Below, one piece after another: positions 13,229 to 21,135 of a DNA stretch of 41,689 bases. The translations under genes and the position numbers were made by a program. Below the pieces are notes generated by a model that worked only from the letters and a program-made list of their open reading frames with translations, was not told the origin of the DNA and ran no database searches. Positions within the stretch are counted from its first letter, which is position 1. Each line of letters starts with the position of its first letter. Source of the stretch: Clostridia bacterium (GTDB lineage: Bacteria; Bacillota; Clostridia; Oscillospirales; CAG-272); NCBI GenBank assembly GCA_017443595.1, contig JAFSYU010000018.1, positions 1 through 41,689 on the forward strand. Reading direction: 5' to 3'.

Positions 13229-15889
13229 ATGAAATTCTATTTAAAATCCATTGAAGACACCTTAAAAGAATTAAAGACCGGCAACTCCGGTCTTACGTCG
13301 GATGAAGCCGGGAAAAGGCTTGAATCTGACGGCAAAAACAAGCTGGCTGAGGCAAAAAAAGAATCTTTGATCCATATGTTTTTCCGTCAGCTCGCCGACC
13401 CGATGATCATTATTCTTATTGTTGCCGCCGTTATATCCGCGGTCATTGCAATAACGCAAAAGGAATCTTTTGCGGACGTAATAATAATAGGCATAGTGGT
13501 AATATTGAACGCGGTCTTAGGCGTCTATCAGGAAAACAAGGCTGAAAAAGCGATAGAAGCGCTGCAGCAGATGACCGCGGCAACGTCCAAAGTCATACGC
13601 GACGGAGTTCTTCGCGTTATAAAGAGCGAAGACCTTGTCGTAGGCGATATAATAGTGCTTGAAGCCGGAGATTCAGTACCGGCGGACGCGAGGATAATTG
13701 AATGTGCGTCGCTAAAAGCGGAGGAATCCGCGCTTACGGGCGAATCAGTACCGGTCAATAAAACCGTCATTACGCTGACGGCGAAGGACGACGGAAACGT
13801 ACCGTTAGGCGATCGAAGCAACATGGTATACATGGGCTCAACTATAGTTTACGGTCACGGCAAAGCAGTTATAACCGCCTCCGGAATGGATACCGAAATG
13901 GGTAAGATAGCGCACGCGCTTACTCAGGCGGAGGAAGGCAAAACGCCTCTTCAAGTAAAGCTTGCGGAGCTGTCAAAAATACTTACCTACTTGGTTATAG
14001 GTATCTGCGTTATAGTTTTCGCAGTATCCGCTTTTAAAGACGGAAACTTTATAAACGACGTTAAAACAGGCAATTTCAAACCGATAATCGATATGCTCAT
14101 GATAGCCGTTTCGCTTGCAGTCGCGGCTATACCGGAAGGACTTGCTACCGTCGTTACAATAGTTTTGTCAATAGGCGTTACCAAAATGTCGAAACGTCAG
14201 GCGGTCATAAGAAGACTTACCGCCGTTGAGACGCTCGGCTGCACGCAGATAATCTGCTCCGACAAGACCGGTACGCTCACGCAGAACAAGATGACAGTCG
14301 TGCGCGAATACACATCAGATCAGAAATTGCTCGCGACCGCTATGGCGCTCTGCTCCGACGCGCAGATCGGACAGTCCGGCGAGGCTGAGGGCGAGCCCAC
14401 CGAAAACGCCCTCGTCAACTACGCAAACAAAGTCGGCGTGAATAAAACCGAATATGATAAGATACAGAACAGAGTAGGCGAGGCGCCGTTTGACTCAACG
14501 AGAAAGATGATGTCTACGGTGCACGCGAAGGACGGCGCATATATCCAGTACACCAAAGGCGCACCGGATGAAGTTCTGAAAAAATGTACGCGTATATTAA
14601 AGGACGGTACGATCCGTCCCATTACCGACGCGGACAGAACCGAAATAGCCGAACAGAACCGCGAGATGGCGGACAGCGCGCTGCGCGTACTTTCCGCAGC
14701 TTATAAAACATACGATAAACTGCCCGACGACTTTGAAGCGGAAACGCTTGAAAACGATCTTATATTCGTCGGCTTATACGGTATGATAGACCCGGTAAGG
14801 CCCGAGGTGAAAGATTCTATTGAGGAATGCCGCAGAGCCGGAATTCGTCCGATAATGATAACGGGCGACCATATAAATACCGCCGTTGCAATAGCAAAAG
14901 AGCTTACGATAATAAACGACGCTTCACAGGCTCTGACTGGCGCACAGCTTGATAAAATACCCGACGAACAGTTCCAGCGCGACGTCGTCAAGTATTCCGT
15001 ATACGCAAGAGTTCAGCCGGAACATAAGGTACGCATAGTCAACGCTTGGAGAAATCTCGGCAGGATAACCGCCATGACCGGCGACGGCGTAAACGACGCT
15101 CCTTCCATCAAAGCCGCCGATATCGGCGTCGGTATGGGTATTACAGGAACGGACGTTACCAAAAACGTTGCGGATATGGTGCTTGCCGACGATAACTTTG
15201 CCACTATAGTCACAGCCGTTGAAGAAGGCAGACGCATTTACGACAATATAAAGAAATCCATACAGTTTTTGCTCTCCTCAAACTTATCTGAAGTCGTATC
15301 GGTATTTACCGCTACGATGATAGGCTTCACGCTGCTTAAACCCGTACATCTGCTTTGGATAAATCTGATAACGGACTGCTTCCCGGCTCTTGCTCTCGGT
15401 ATGGAGAAATCCGAGAGGGATATAATGGGACGTCCTCCGAGAGATCCTAAAGCCGGCATATTCTCCGGCGGCGTTGGATTTGACTGCGTATATCAGGGAC
15501 TTATGGTTACAGTACTTACGTTTGCGGCGTACGTCATAGGTCACATGATGGAAGGCGGCAAGTTTGAATTCATAGATTCGGCTGACGGTATGACAATGGC
15601 TTTCCTTACAATGTCCATGGCTGAGATATTCCATTCATTCAATATGAGGACGGTCAGAAAATCTATCTTCTCGCTGAAAAATCAGAACTGGTATCTTTTG
15701 GGCGCCATGGTGCTTTCACTGATACTTACTTCAGCCGTCATATATATACCCGGTCTTAACACCGCGTTCGGATTCAGCAGCATAAGCTTTACCGAATACG
15801 CCGTTGCAATGGGTCTTGCGTTTTTGGTGATACCGATTGTTGAGCTTGTAAAGCTGATACAGAGAGCTGCAAAGAAAAATAAGAATTAA
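13229..15889 (+). CDS. Cation-transporting P-type ATPase (Ca2+/Mn2+ type)
   Basis: An 886-residue P2-type ATPase of the PMR1/SERCA/PacL group. Order: cation-ATPase N-domain (about 5-65), M1-M2, actuator domain with TGES (170-173), M3-M4 with the ion-site motif AAIPEGL, phosphorylation motif DKTGTLT (Asp345), nucleotide domain with KGAPDEVL, hinge GDGVNDAP (618-625), then M5-M10 with NLITDCFPALALG in M6. The PEGL and NxxTD motifs fit Ca2+ or Mn2+ pumping out of the cytosol. The ATG at 13229 follows AAAGGA; an earlier in-frame start at 13181 lies inside the terminator hairpin. The Mn2+ riboswitch makes Mn2+ efflux the favoured role. Confidence 0.92.
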   Translation: MKFYLKSIEDTLKELKTGNSGLTSDEAGKRLESDGKNKLAEAKKESLIHMFFRQLADPMIIILIVAAVISAVIAITQKESFADVIIIGIVVILNAVLGVYQENKAEKAIEALQQMTAATSKVIRDGVLRVIKSEDLVVGDIIVLEAGDSVPADARIIECASLKAEESALTGESVPVNKTVITLTAKDDGNVPLGDRSNMVYMGSTIVYGHGKAVITASGMDTEMGKIAHALTQAEEGKTPLQVKLAELSKILTYLVIGICVIVFAVSAFKDGNFINDVKTGNFKPIIDMLMIAVSLAVAAIPEGLATVVTIVLSIGVTKMSKRQAVIRRLTAVETLGCTQIICSDKTGTLTQNKMTVVREYTSDQKLLATAMALCSDAQIGQSGEAEGEPTENALVNYANKVGVNKTEYDKIQNRVGEAPFDSTRKMMSTVHAKDGAYIQYTKGAPDEVLKKCTRILKDGTIRPITDADRTEIAEQNREMADSALRVLSAAYKTYDKLPDDFEAETLENDLIFVGLYGMIDPVRPEVKDSIEECRRAGIRPIMITGDHINTAVAIAKELTIINDASQALTGAQLDKIPDEQFQRDVVKYSVYARVQPEHKVRIVNAWRNLGRITAMTGDGVNDAPSIKAADIGVGMGITGTDVTKNVADMVLADDNFATIVTAVEEGRRIYDNIKKSIQFLLSSNLSEVVSVFTATMIGFTLLKPVHLLWINLITDCFPALALGMEKSERDIMGRPPRDPKAGIFSGGVGFDCVYQGLMVTVLTFAAYVIGHMMEGGKFEFIDSADGMTMAFLTMSMAEIFHSFNMRTVRKSIFSLKNQNWYLLGAMVLSLILTSAVIYIPGLNTAFGFSSISFTEYAVAMGLAFLVIPIVELVKLIQRAAKKNKN

Positions 15890-15904
15890 AAGTTCAGAAT
15901 TAAG

Positions 15905-15939
15905 ATGATCGGGAGCTTGACGTTCCCGGTCATTTTTTA
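15905..15939 (+). terminator. Terminator of the P-type ATPase gene
   Basis: Stem ATGATCGGGA (15905-15914) with TCCCGGTCAT (15924-15933), one T-G pair, then TTTTTT. It is preceded by a GAATTAAGA-type short repeat at the gene end. Confidence 0.87.
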
Positions 15940-16076
15940 ACGATATAAACCGACTCTATTGTTAAAAAACGCCCGATGTTTACGTTTTTTGACCGAGATG
16001 AATAACAAAATAATGAAAAGTAAGCCAAAAAACATTATTTTTTTCAAAATTTTGAGTATTTTTTTCAAAAAAACTC

Positions 16077-16105
16077 TTGTCAAATCCGAATTTATAGTTT
16101 ATAAT
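16077..16105 (+). promoter_or_regulatory. Promoter of the FtsZ-like gene
   Basis: TTGTCA (16077-16082), 17-bp spacer, TATAAT (16100-16105). The ~140 bp between the previous terminator and this promoter are AT-rich and hold only a weak AAAAAACG/CGTTTTTT hairpin. Confidence 0.82.
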
Positions 16106-16150
16106 AAGGAGGAATACAGTTATTAGAATTTTTATGCAGGAGATAAAACC

Positions 16151-17083
16151 ATGTTTGAGAACGAATTCATGAAGATCACGGTCGCGGGCGTAGGCTGCGG
16201 CGGAAACAACTCAGTTTGCCGCGTTGCAGACGCAAAGCCCAACGGAATAACTTATTTCGGTATAGATACTGATAAAAAAGCTCTGCGTTCGTCAGTGGTC
16301 ACACCCGTTCACCTCGGTGCGAACCACGGTTCCGGCAGAGGCTGCGGCGGCAACGCCGCTTTAGGCAAAGCATCCGCTGAAGAAAATTACGAGCTTCTCC
16401 TTGAACTGTTCAAGGACTGCGTAGTTGCGTTTATCGCCGCGGGTCTCGGCGGCGGAACAGGTTCAGGAGCCGCTCCCGTCGTTGCAAAAGCCGCGCATGA
16501 AGCCGGCGCTCTTACGATATCCGTCGTAACAAAGCCGTTTGCATTTGAAGGATCGCGCAGGATGTCGGTTGCGGACGCGGGACTTGAAGAGCTGCGCAAA
16601 TATTCCGACGCCGTTATAATAATACCGAATGAGAACGTTAAGAGCTCCACCACGCAGAAGATCACGTTTGCAAACGCGTTTCGTCTTATTGACGACGTTC
16701 TGTGCGAAAGCGTTTTATCCGTTCTTGAAATACTTACAAAAGCAATGCTTATCAATATAGATATTGCGGATATAAATGCTGTCCTCCGCAACTCCGGCGA
16801 TATATTCATAGGCAACGCGGTTGCCGAAGGAAACGACAGAGTAAGAAAAGTTGTTGAATCCGTTATCAAAAACCCGCTGCTTGAAAAAGGCATGAACGAT
16901 GCAAAGGGTCTTGTTATATACTTATCCGCTAACCACAACGTATCACTTGACGAGATCAACGAGATATCCAACAGGATCGCGGAAACCACCGCGCCCGACG
17001 CTAATATAATCTGGGGATTTGACTTTGACGATTCTTTAGGCGATCTTATAAAAGTCTCCATAATAGCTTCCGGCGTCAAATAA
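16151..17083 (+). CDS. FtsZ paralogue lacking the C-terminal tail
   Basis: A 310-residue tubulin/FtsZ-fold GTPase. The N-terminal nucleotide loop is GVGCGGNN (13-20), the GTP signature is GGGTGSG (100-106; ordinary FtsZ has GGGTGTG), and the catalytic T7 loop is NIDIAD (202-207) with both Asp present, so GTP hydrolysis in a polymer is plausible. The protein stops at SIIASGVK, which matches the last strand of the FtsZ core (VTVIATGF). The usual linker and C-terminal peptide that bind FtsA, SepF or ZipA are absent. It is monocistronic with its own promoter and terminator and no division gene nearby. A second, specialised FtsZ is likelier than the main one. Confidence 0.85.
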   Translation: MFENEFMKITVAGVGCGGNNSVCRVADAKPNGITYFGIDTDKKALRSSVVTPVHLGANHGSGRGCGGNAALGKASAEENYELLLELFKDCVVAFIAAGLGGGTGSGAAPVVAKAAHEAGALTISVVTKPFAFEGSRRMSVADAGLEELRKYSDAVIIIPNENVKSSTTQKITFANAFRLIDDVLCESVLSVLEILTKAMLINIDIADINAVLRNSGDIFIGNAVAEGNDRVRKVVESVIKNPLLEKGMNDAKGLVIYLSANHNVSLDEINEISNRIAETTAPDANIIWGFDFDDSLGDLIKVSIIASGVK

Positions 17084-17109
17084 TAAGCATATTATTGTAT
17101 AAATTGCAT

Positions 17110-17137
17110 AAAACCGTGATTTAAATCGCGGTTTTAT
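17110..17137 (+). terminator. Terminator of the FtsZ-like gene
   Basis: Stem AAAACCGTGAT (17110-17120) with ATCGCGGTTTT (17125-17135), loop TTAA, one T-G pair, then a T-rich stretch. Confidence 0.82.
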
Positions 17138-17189
17138 GTATTTTATTCTCCGAATTTTAATATTTATGCATATTTTTTCATTTTACCTA

Positions 17190-17218
17190 TTGACTTTTGC
17201 ATAATTATGCAGTATAAT
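17190..17218 (+). promoter_or_regulatory. argGHF promoter with a candidate ArgR operator in its spacer
   Basis: TTGACT (17190-17195), 17-bp spacer, TATAAT (17213-17218). The spacer holds the perfect palindrome TGCATAATTATGCA (17198-17211); related half-sites TATGCATA (17165-17172) and ATGCATAC (17217-17224) lie on either side. ARG boxes in Firmicutes are AT-rich imperfect palindromes of similar length, usually in pairs. That ArgR is the binder is inferred from the gene content. Confidence 0.72.
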
Positions 17219-17247
17219 GCATACATAAAAATTCGGAGGAAAAAGAA

Positions 17248-18468
17248 ATGAATAAAGATAATATTAAGAAAGTTGTACTTGCATATTCAGGCGGTCTTGA
17301 CACGTCTATAATAATACCGTGGTTAAAGGAAAACTATAATAACTGTGAAGTCATAGCCGTCTCCGGCAACGTAGGTCAGGGTACCGAGCTTGACGGCCTT
17401 GAAGAAAAAGCGATAAAGACAGGCGCTTCAAAGCTCTACATAGAAGATTTGACAAACGAATTTGTTGACGACTTCATAATCCCCACCGTACAGGCCGGCG
17501 CTCTTTATGAAAAATATATGCTCGGCACGTCGTTCGCGCGTCCCATAATCGCTAAAAGGATAGTTGAGATAGCTCTTGCCGAAGGCGCAGACGCAATTTG
17601 CCACGGCTGCACCGGCAAAGGAAACGACCAGGTAAGGTTCGAGCTTGCTATTAAGGCTTTTGCTCCCGATATGAAGATAATCGCTCCGTGGCGTGAATGG
17701 AGCATCAAATCCCGTGAGGAAGAGATAGATTACGCGGAAGCTCACAACGTACCGCTCAAGATAACGAGGGAAACGAACTACTCAAAAGACAAGAACCTCT
17801 GGCACCTTTCACACGAGGGACTTGATCTTGAGGACGCCGGCAACGAACCGAAATACGAGCAGCCGGGATTCCTTGAAATGAGCGTTTCCCCGCTTGAAGC
17901 GCCCGATACGCCGACTTACGTCACACTTGATTTTGAAGAAGGCAAACCCGTTGCGTTGAACGATGAAAAAATGAGCGCCAAAGATATAATCCTCAAGCTC
18001 AACGATTTAGGCGGAAAGAACGGTATAGGTCTTCTCGATATTATCGAAAACAGGCTCGTAGGTCTCAAATGCCGCGGCGTGTATGAAACTCCCGGCGGAG
18101 CGATCCTCTACGCCGCGCACGATTATCTTGAAACGCTGACTCTCGATAAGATGACGATGCACAAGAAACAGGAACTCTCTATTACGTTTGCCGAACTTGT
18201 TTATAACGGTCTGTGGTTCTCTCCTCTGCGTGAAGCGCTCTCCGCTTTCGTCACTTCAACTCAGAAGCACGTTACGGGCAAAGTAAAACTGAAACTCTAT
18301 AAAGGCAATATAATAAAAGCCGGCGTCTGGAGTGATTACGCACTGTATTCCGAAGAGCTTGCAACGTTTGGCGAAGATAACGTATACAACCAGGCTGACG
18401 CGACCGGATTTATTAATCTTTTCGGTCTGCCGACAAAGGTACAGGCACAAGTTTATAAGAATAAATAA
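17248..18468 (+). CDS. argG: Argininosuccinate synthase
   Basis: A 406-residue enzyme joining citrulline and aspartate with ATP to form argininosuccinate. The ATP-pyrophosphatase motif is AYSGGLDTS (residues 12-20), [13 protein letters not shown] lies near 114-126, and PWREW near 145 is also typical. Length matches the family. A CGGAGG ribosome binding site lies 9 bases before the ATG. First gene of argG-argH-argF; argH follows after 9 bp. Complete. Confidence 0.97.
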   Translation: MNKDNIKKVVLAYSGGLDTSIIIPWLKENYNNCEVIAVSGNVGQGTELDGLEEKAIKTGASKLYIEDLTNEFVDDFIIPTVQAGALYEKYMLGTSFARPIIAKRIVEIALAEGADAICHGCTGKGNDQVRFELAIKAFAPDMKIIAPWREWSIKSREEEIDYAEAHNVPLKITRETNYSKDKNLWHLSHEGLDLEDAGNEPKYEQPGFLEMSVSPLEAPDTPTYVTLDFEEGKPVALNDEKMSAKDIILKLNDLGGKNGIGLLDIIENRLVGLKCRGVYETPGGAILYAAHDYLETLTLDKMTMHKKQELSITFAELVYNGLWFSPLREALSAFVTSTQKHVTGKVKLKLYKGNIIKAGVWSDYALYSEELATFGEDNVYNQADATGFINLFGLPTKVQAQVYKNK

Positions 18469-18477
18469 GAGGTAGAA

Positions 18478-19851
18478 ATGAAAAAAATGTGGGCGGGCCG
18501 CACCGACGGCGTGACAGATAAAACAGCGGATGATTTCAATTCATCCATAAGCTTTGATTGCCGTATGTTCTGCGAGGACATAACGGGGAGCATCGCGCAC
18601 GCTCAAATGCTTGCCCACAAAAATATCATAACCGCGCAGGAAGCCGAACTTATAGTCGACGGACTTGCCGGTATACTTGACGATATGCAGAGCGGCGCGC
18701 TCTCGCCCGATCCTAACTGCGAAGATATCCATATGTTTGTTGAGCAGATTTTGACGGAGCGCATAGGCGACACCGGAAAGAAGCTGCATACCGCAAGGAG
18801 CCGTAACGACCAGGTAGCGCTCGATTTCCGTATGTGGACGAAATCGCAGACGGACACAATTATAAGTAAAACAAAATTGCTTGCATCCGCGCTTTCGGAT
18901 AAAGCGGAAGAGTATAAAGACGCGATAATGCCGGGATATACGCACATGCAGCGCGCGCAGCCGGTGACTTTCGGTCATTATCTCTGCGCTTACGCCATGA
19001 TGCTTTTACGCGATATAGACAGGCTTACGGACTGTAAAAAGCGCACCGACGTATCGCCTGTCGGCTGCTGTGCGCTTGCCGGCACTACTTATGACACAGA
19101 CAGGAAATTTGAAGCGCAGCTTCTCGGCTTTTCTTTCGTCTCGGAAAACTCGCTTGACGGCGTATCCGACCGCGATTTTGCCATAGAGTTTTTGTCTGAT
19201 CTGTCAACTCTTATGATGCATCTTTCGCGTTTATCGGAAGAAATAATACTCTGGTCAAGCTGGGAATTCAGATTTATCGAACTGTCGGACAGTTATACGA
19301 CCGGCTCGTCCATCATGCCGCAGAAAAAGAATCCGGATATGGCGGAACTTACGCGCGGTAAAACGGGACGCGTTTACGGCGATCTGATGTCGCTTCTCAC
19401 CGTTATGAAAGGACTTCCGCTTGCGTACAACAAGGATATGCAGGAGGACAAAGAGCCCGTATTTGATGCGGTGGACACCGTTATTATGTGCCTTGACGTT
19501 TACGCCGGCATGATAAAAACGATGAAAGCAAAGACGGATAATATGAAAAAAGCCGCGCAGAAAGGCTTTATAAACGCAACGGATCTTGCAGATTATCTCG
19601 TCGTCAAAGGTCTGCCTTTCCGCTCCGCTTATAAAATATCCGGTCAGATAGTTTCATACTGCATTAAAAACGACAAAACGCTTGAAACGCTTTCGCTTGA
19701 CGAATACAAACAGTTCTCTGCTCTGATAAGCGACGACGTCTATAAAGCCGTTGATCTGTATAATTGTGTTTCAAAGCGAAACAGCTACGGCGGCACGTCC
19801 GTGCAGTCTGTTGAAAAACAGATCAAATACGTCAAAGAGGCAATAAAATGA
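18478..19851 (+). CDS. argH: Argininosuccinate lyase
   Basis: A 457-residue member of the fumarase/aspartase superfamily, cleaving argininosuccinate to arginine and fumarate. The signature GSSIMPQKKNPD begins at residue 276, and the earlier HTARSRNDQVALD (about 102-114) and YTHMQRAQPVTFGH are typical of ArgH. The N-terminus KKMWAGRTDG is also characteristic. An AAGAGGTAG ribosome binding site precedes the ATG. Its last four bases overlap argF as ATGA, indicating translational coupling. Complete. Confidence 0.97.
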   Translation: MKKMWAGRTDGVTDKTADDFNSSISFDCRMFCEDITGSIAHAQMLAHKNIITAQEAELIVDGLAGILDDMQSGALSPDPNCEDIHMFVEQILTERIGDTGKKLHTARSRNDQVALDFRMWTKSQTDTIISKTKLLASALSDKAEEYKDAIMPGYTHMQRAQPVTFGHYLCAYAMMLLRDIDRLTDCKKRTDVSPVGCCALAGTTYDTDRKFEAQLLGFSFVSENSLDGVSDRDFAIEFLSDLSTLMMHLSRLSEEIILWSSWEFRFIELSDSYTTGSSIMPQKKNPDMAELTRGKTGRVYGDLMSLLTVMKGLPLAYNKDMQEDKEPVFDAVDTVIMCLDVYAGMIKTMKAKTDNMKKAAQKGFINATDLADYLVVKGLPFRSAYKISGQIVSYCIKNDKTLETLSLDEYKQFSALISDDVYKAVDLYNCVSKRNSYGGTSVQSVEKQIKYVKEAIK

Positions 19852-20846
19852 GTTTATATAAAAAGAGTTTTTTAAAACTGCTTGATCTGTCAAGCGAAGA
19901 GATCGAATATTTAATAGCTTTATCAGAAAAGTTCAAAAAGCTGAAAAAAGACGGCGTACTTCACAAGCTGTGCGAGGGTAAAAGCGTAGCTTTGATATTT
20001 GAAAAAACAAGCACGCGCACGCGCTGCGCGTTTGAGGTAGCCGCTTACGATCTCGGTATGCATCCCGTATACCTTGCGGAAGGCTCGCAGATCGGCAAAA
20101 AAGAAAGTATCCCGGACACCGCGCGGGTGTTAGGCAGGATGTTTGACGGTATCGAATACCGCGGATACGGACAGGAGATCGTGCAGGAACTTGCTGAATA
20201 CTCCGGCGTTCCTGTTTGGAACGGACTTACAAACGAATTCCATCCTACGCAGATCCTTGCCGATATGCTTACGGTCAAAGAGCATTTCGGTACTCTGAAA
20301 GGAAAAAAACTCGTATTCATCGGCGACGCGCGGTACAATATGGCAAATTCTCTTATGGTCGGCTGCGCAAAGCTCGGTATGGATTTCTCCGCCTGCTCCG
20401 ATCCCGCATATTTTCCCGATAAGAAGCTCATAGATATATGTCAGAATATTGCTCAGAGCACCGGATCAAAACTCTTATTCGAGTCCGATCCGTACAAAGC
20501 GGTAAATAACGCTGACGTTATATATACGGACGTCTGGGTATCCATGGGAGAGCCGGACGACGTATGGGAAAAACGTATAAAAGATTTATCTCCTTACAGA
20601 GTCACAAAATCTATCATGGATGCGGCCGGTGAAAAATGTATTTTCATGCACTGCCTGCCGGCGTTCCACGATCTTAAAACCACCGTCGGTAAAAAAATAT
20701 ACGACAAATTCGGCATAGACTGCATGGAGGTCACAGACGAGGTGTTTGAAAGTCCCGCGTCCGTCGTATTTGACGAGGCGGAAAACCGCATGCATACTAT
20801 AAAAGCGGTTATGGCGGCATCTCTCTGCCCGCCCGAAATTCTGTAA
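19848..20846 (+). CDS. argF: Ornithine carbamoyltransferase
   Basis: A 332-residue transcarbamylase making citrulline from ornithine and carbamoyl phosphate. The carbamoyl phosphate loop is STRTR (55-59), HPTQ lies at 132-135, and the ornithine-binding HCLP motif is at 268-271. A DxxxSMG segment (DVWVSMGEPDD, near 227-237) is typical of anabolic OTCs. Catabolic ArgF would normally sit with arcA/arcC; here the argG-argH partners indicate biosynthesis. argC, argJ, argB and argD are not in the window. Confidence 0.95.
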   Translation: MSLYKKSFLKLLDLSSEEIEYLIALSEKFKKLKKDGVLHKLCEGKSVALIFEKTSTRTRCAFEVAAYDLGMHPVYLAEGSQIGKKESIPDTARVLGRMFDGIEYRGYGQEIVQELAEYSGVPVWNGLTNEFHPTQILADMLTVKEHFGTLKGKKLVFIGDARYNMANSLMVGCAKLGMDFSACSDPAYFPDKKLIDICQNIAQSTGSKLLFESDPYKAVNNADVIYTDVWVSMGEPDDVWEKRIKDLSPYRVTKSIMDAAGEKCIFMHCLPAFHDLKTTVGKKIYDKFGIDCMEVTDEVFESPASVVFDEAENRMHTIKAVMAASLCPPEIL

Positions 20847-20961
20847 AATTGCTTTGCCTTGATATAAAAAATCCGTCGTGCTTTTGGGCGGGCTCGATAA
20901 GGAAGTAATCCGAAAACAAGATTATAACCACATTTATCGGGCAAGGCAAAGACAAAAATCA

Positions 20962-21004
20962 AAACATAAGGACAAGAGTCAAAACGGCTCTTGTCCTTAT
21001 GTTT
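20962..21004 (+). terminator. Long hairpin downstream of argF
   Basis: A perfect 17-bp stem (20962-20978 with 20988-21004), loop of 9 bases. The T run after it is poor (ATGCAGCTTTTT), so it may act as a 3' stabiliser or weak terminator. An outer pair, CTTTGCCTT near 20851 and AAGGCAAAG near 20943, could enclose the intervening ~90 bp. I see no gene in 20847-21085. Confidence 0.6.
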
Positions 21005-21085
21005 ATGCAGCTTTTTCTTACGGTTTCCGGTTCGGAGTAAAGCTGATGATCGAAGCAGTCGATCCAAAAGAAATATCATAACATA

Positions 21086-21116
21086 CGGCGGCGAGGTGTT
21101 TGAAGCCTCGCCGCCG
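21086..21116 (-). terminator. GC-rich hairpin at the end of the surface-protein gene
   Basis: Perfect 11-bp stem CGGCGGCGAGG / CCTCGCCGCCG (21086-21096, 21106-21116), 20 bp past the stop codon of the minus-strand gene; the following T content is modest. Confidence 0.65.
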
Positions 21117-21135
21117 CAATTGTTATTTGATTGCC

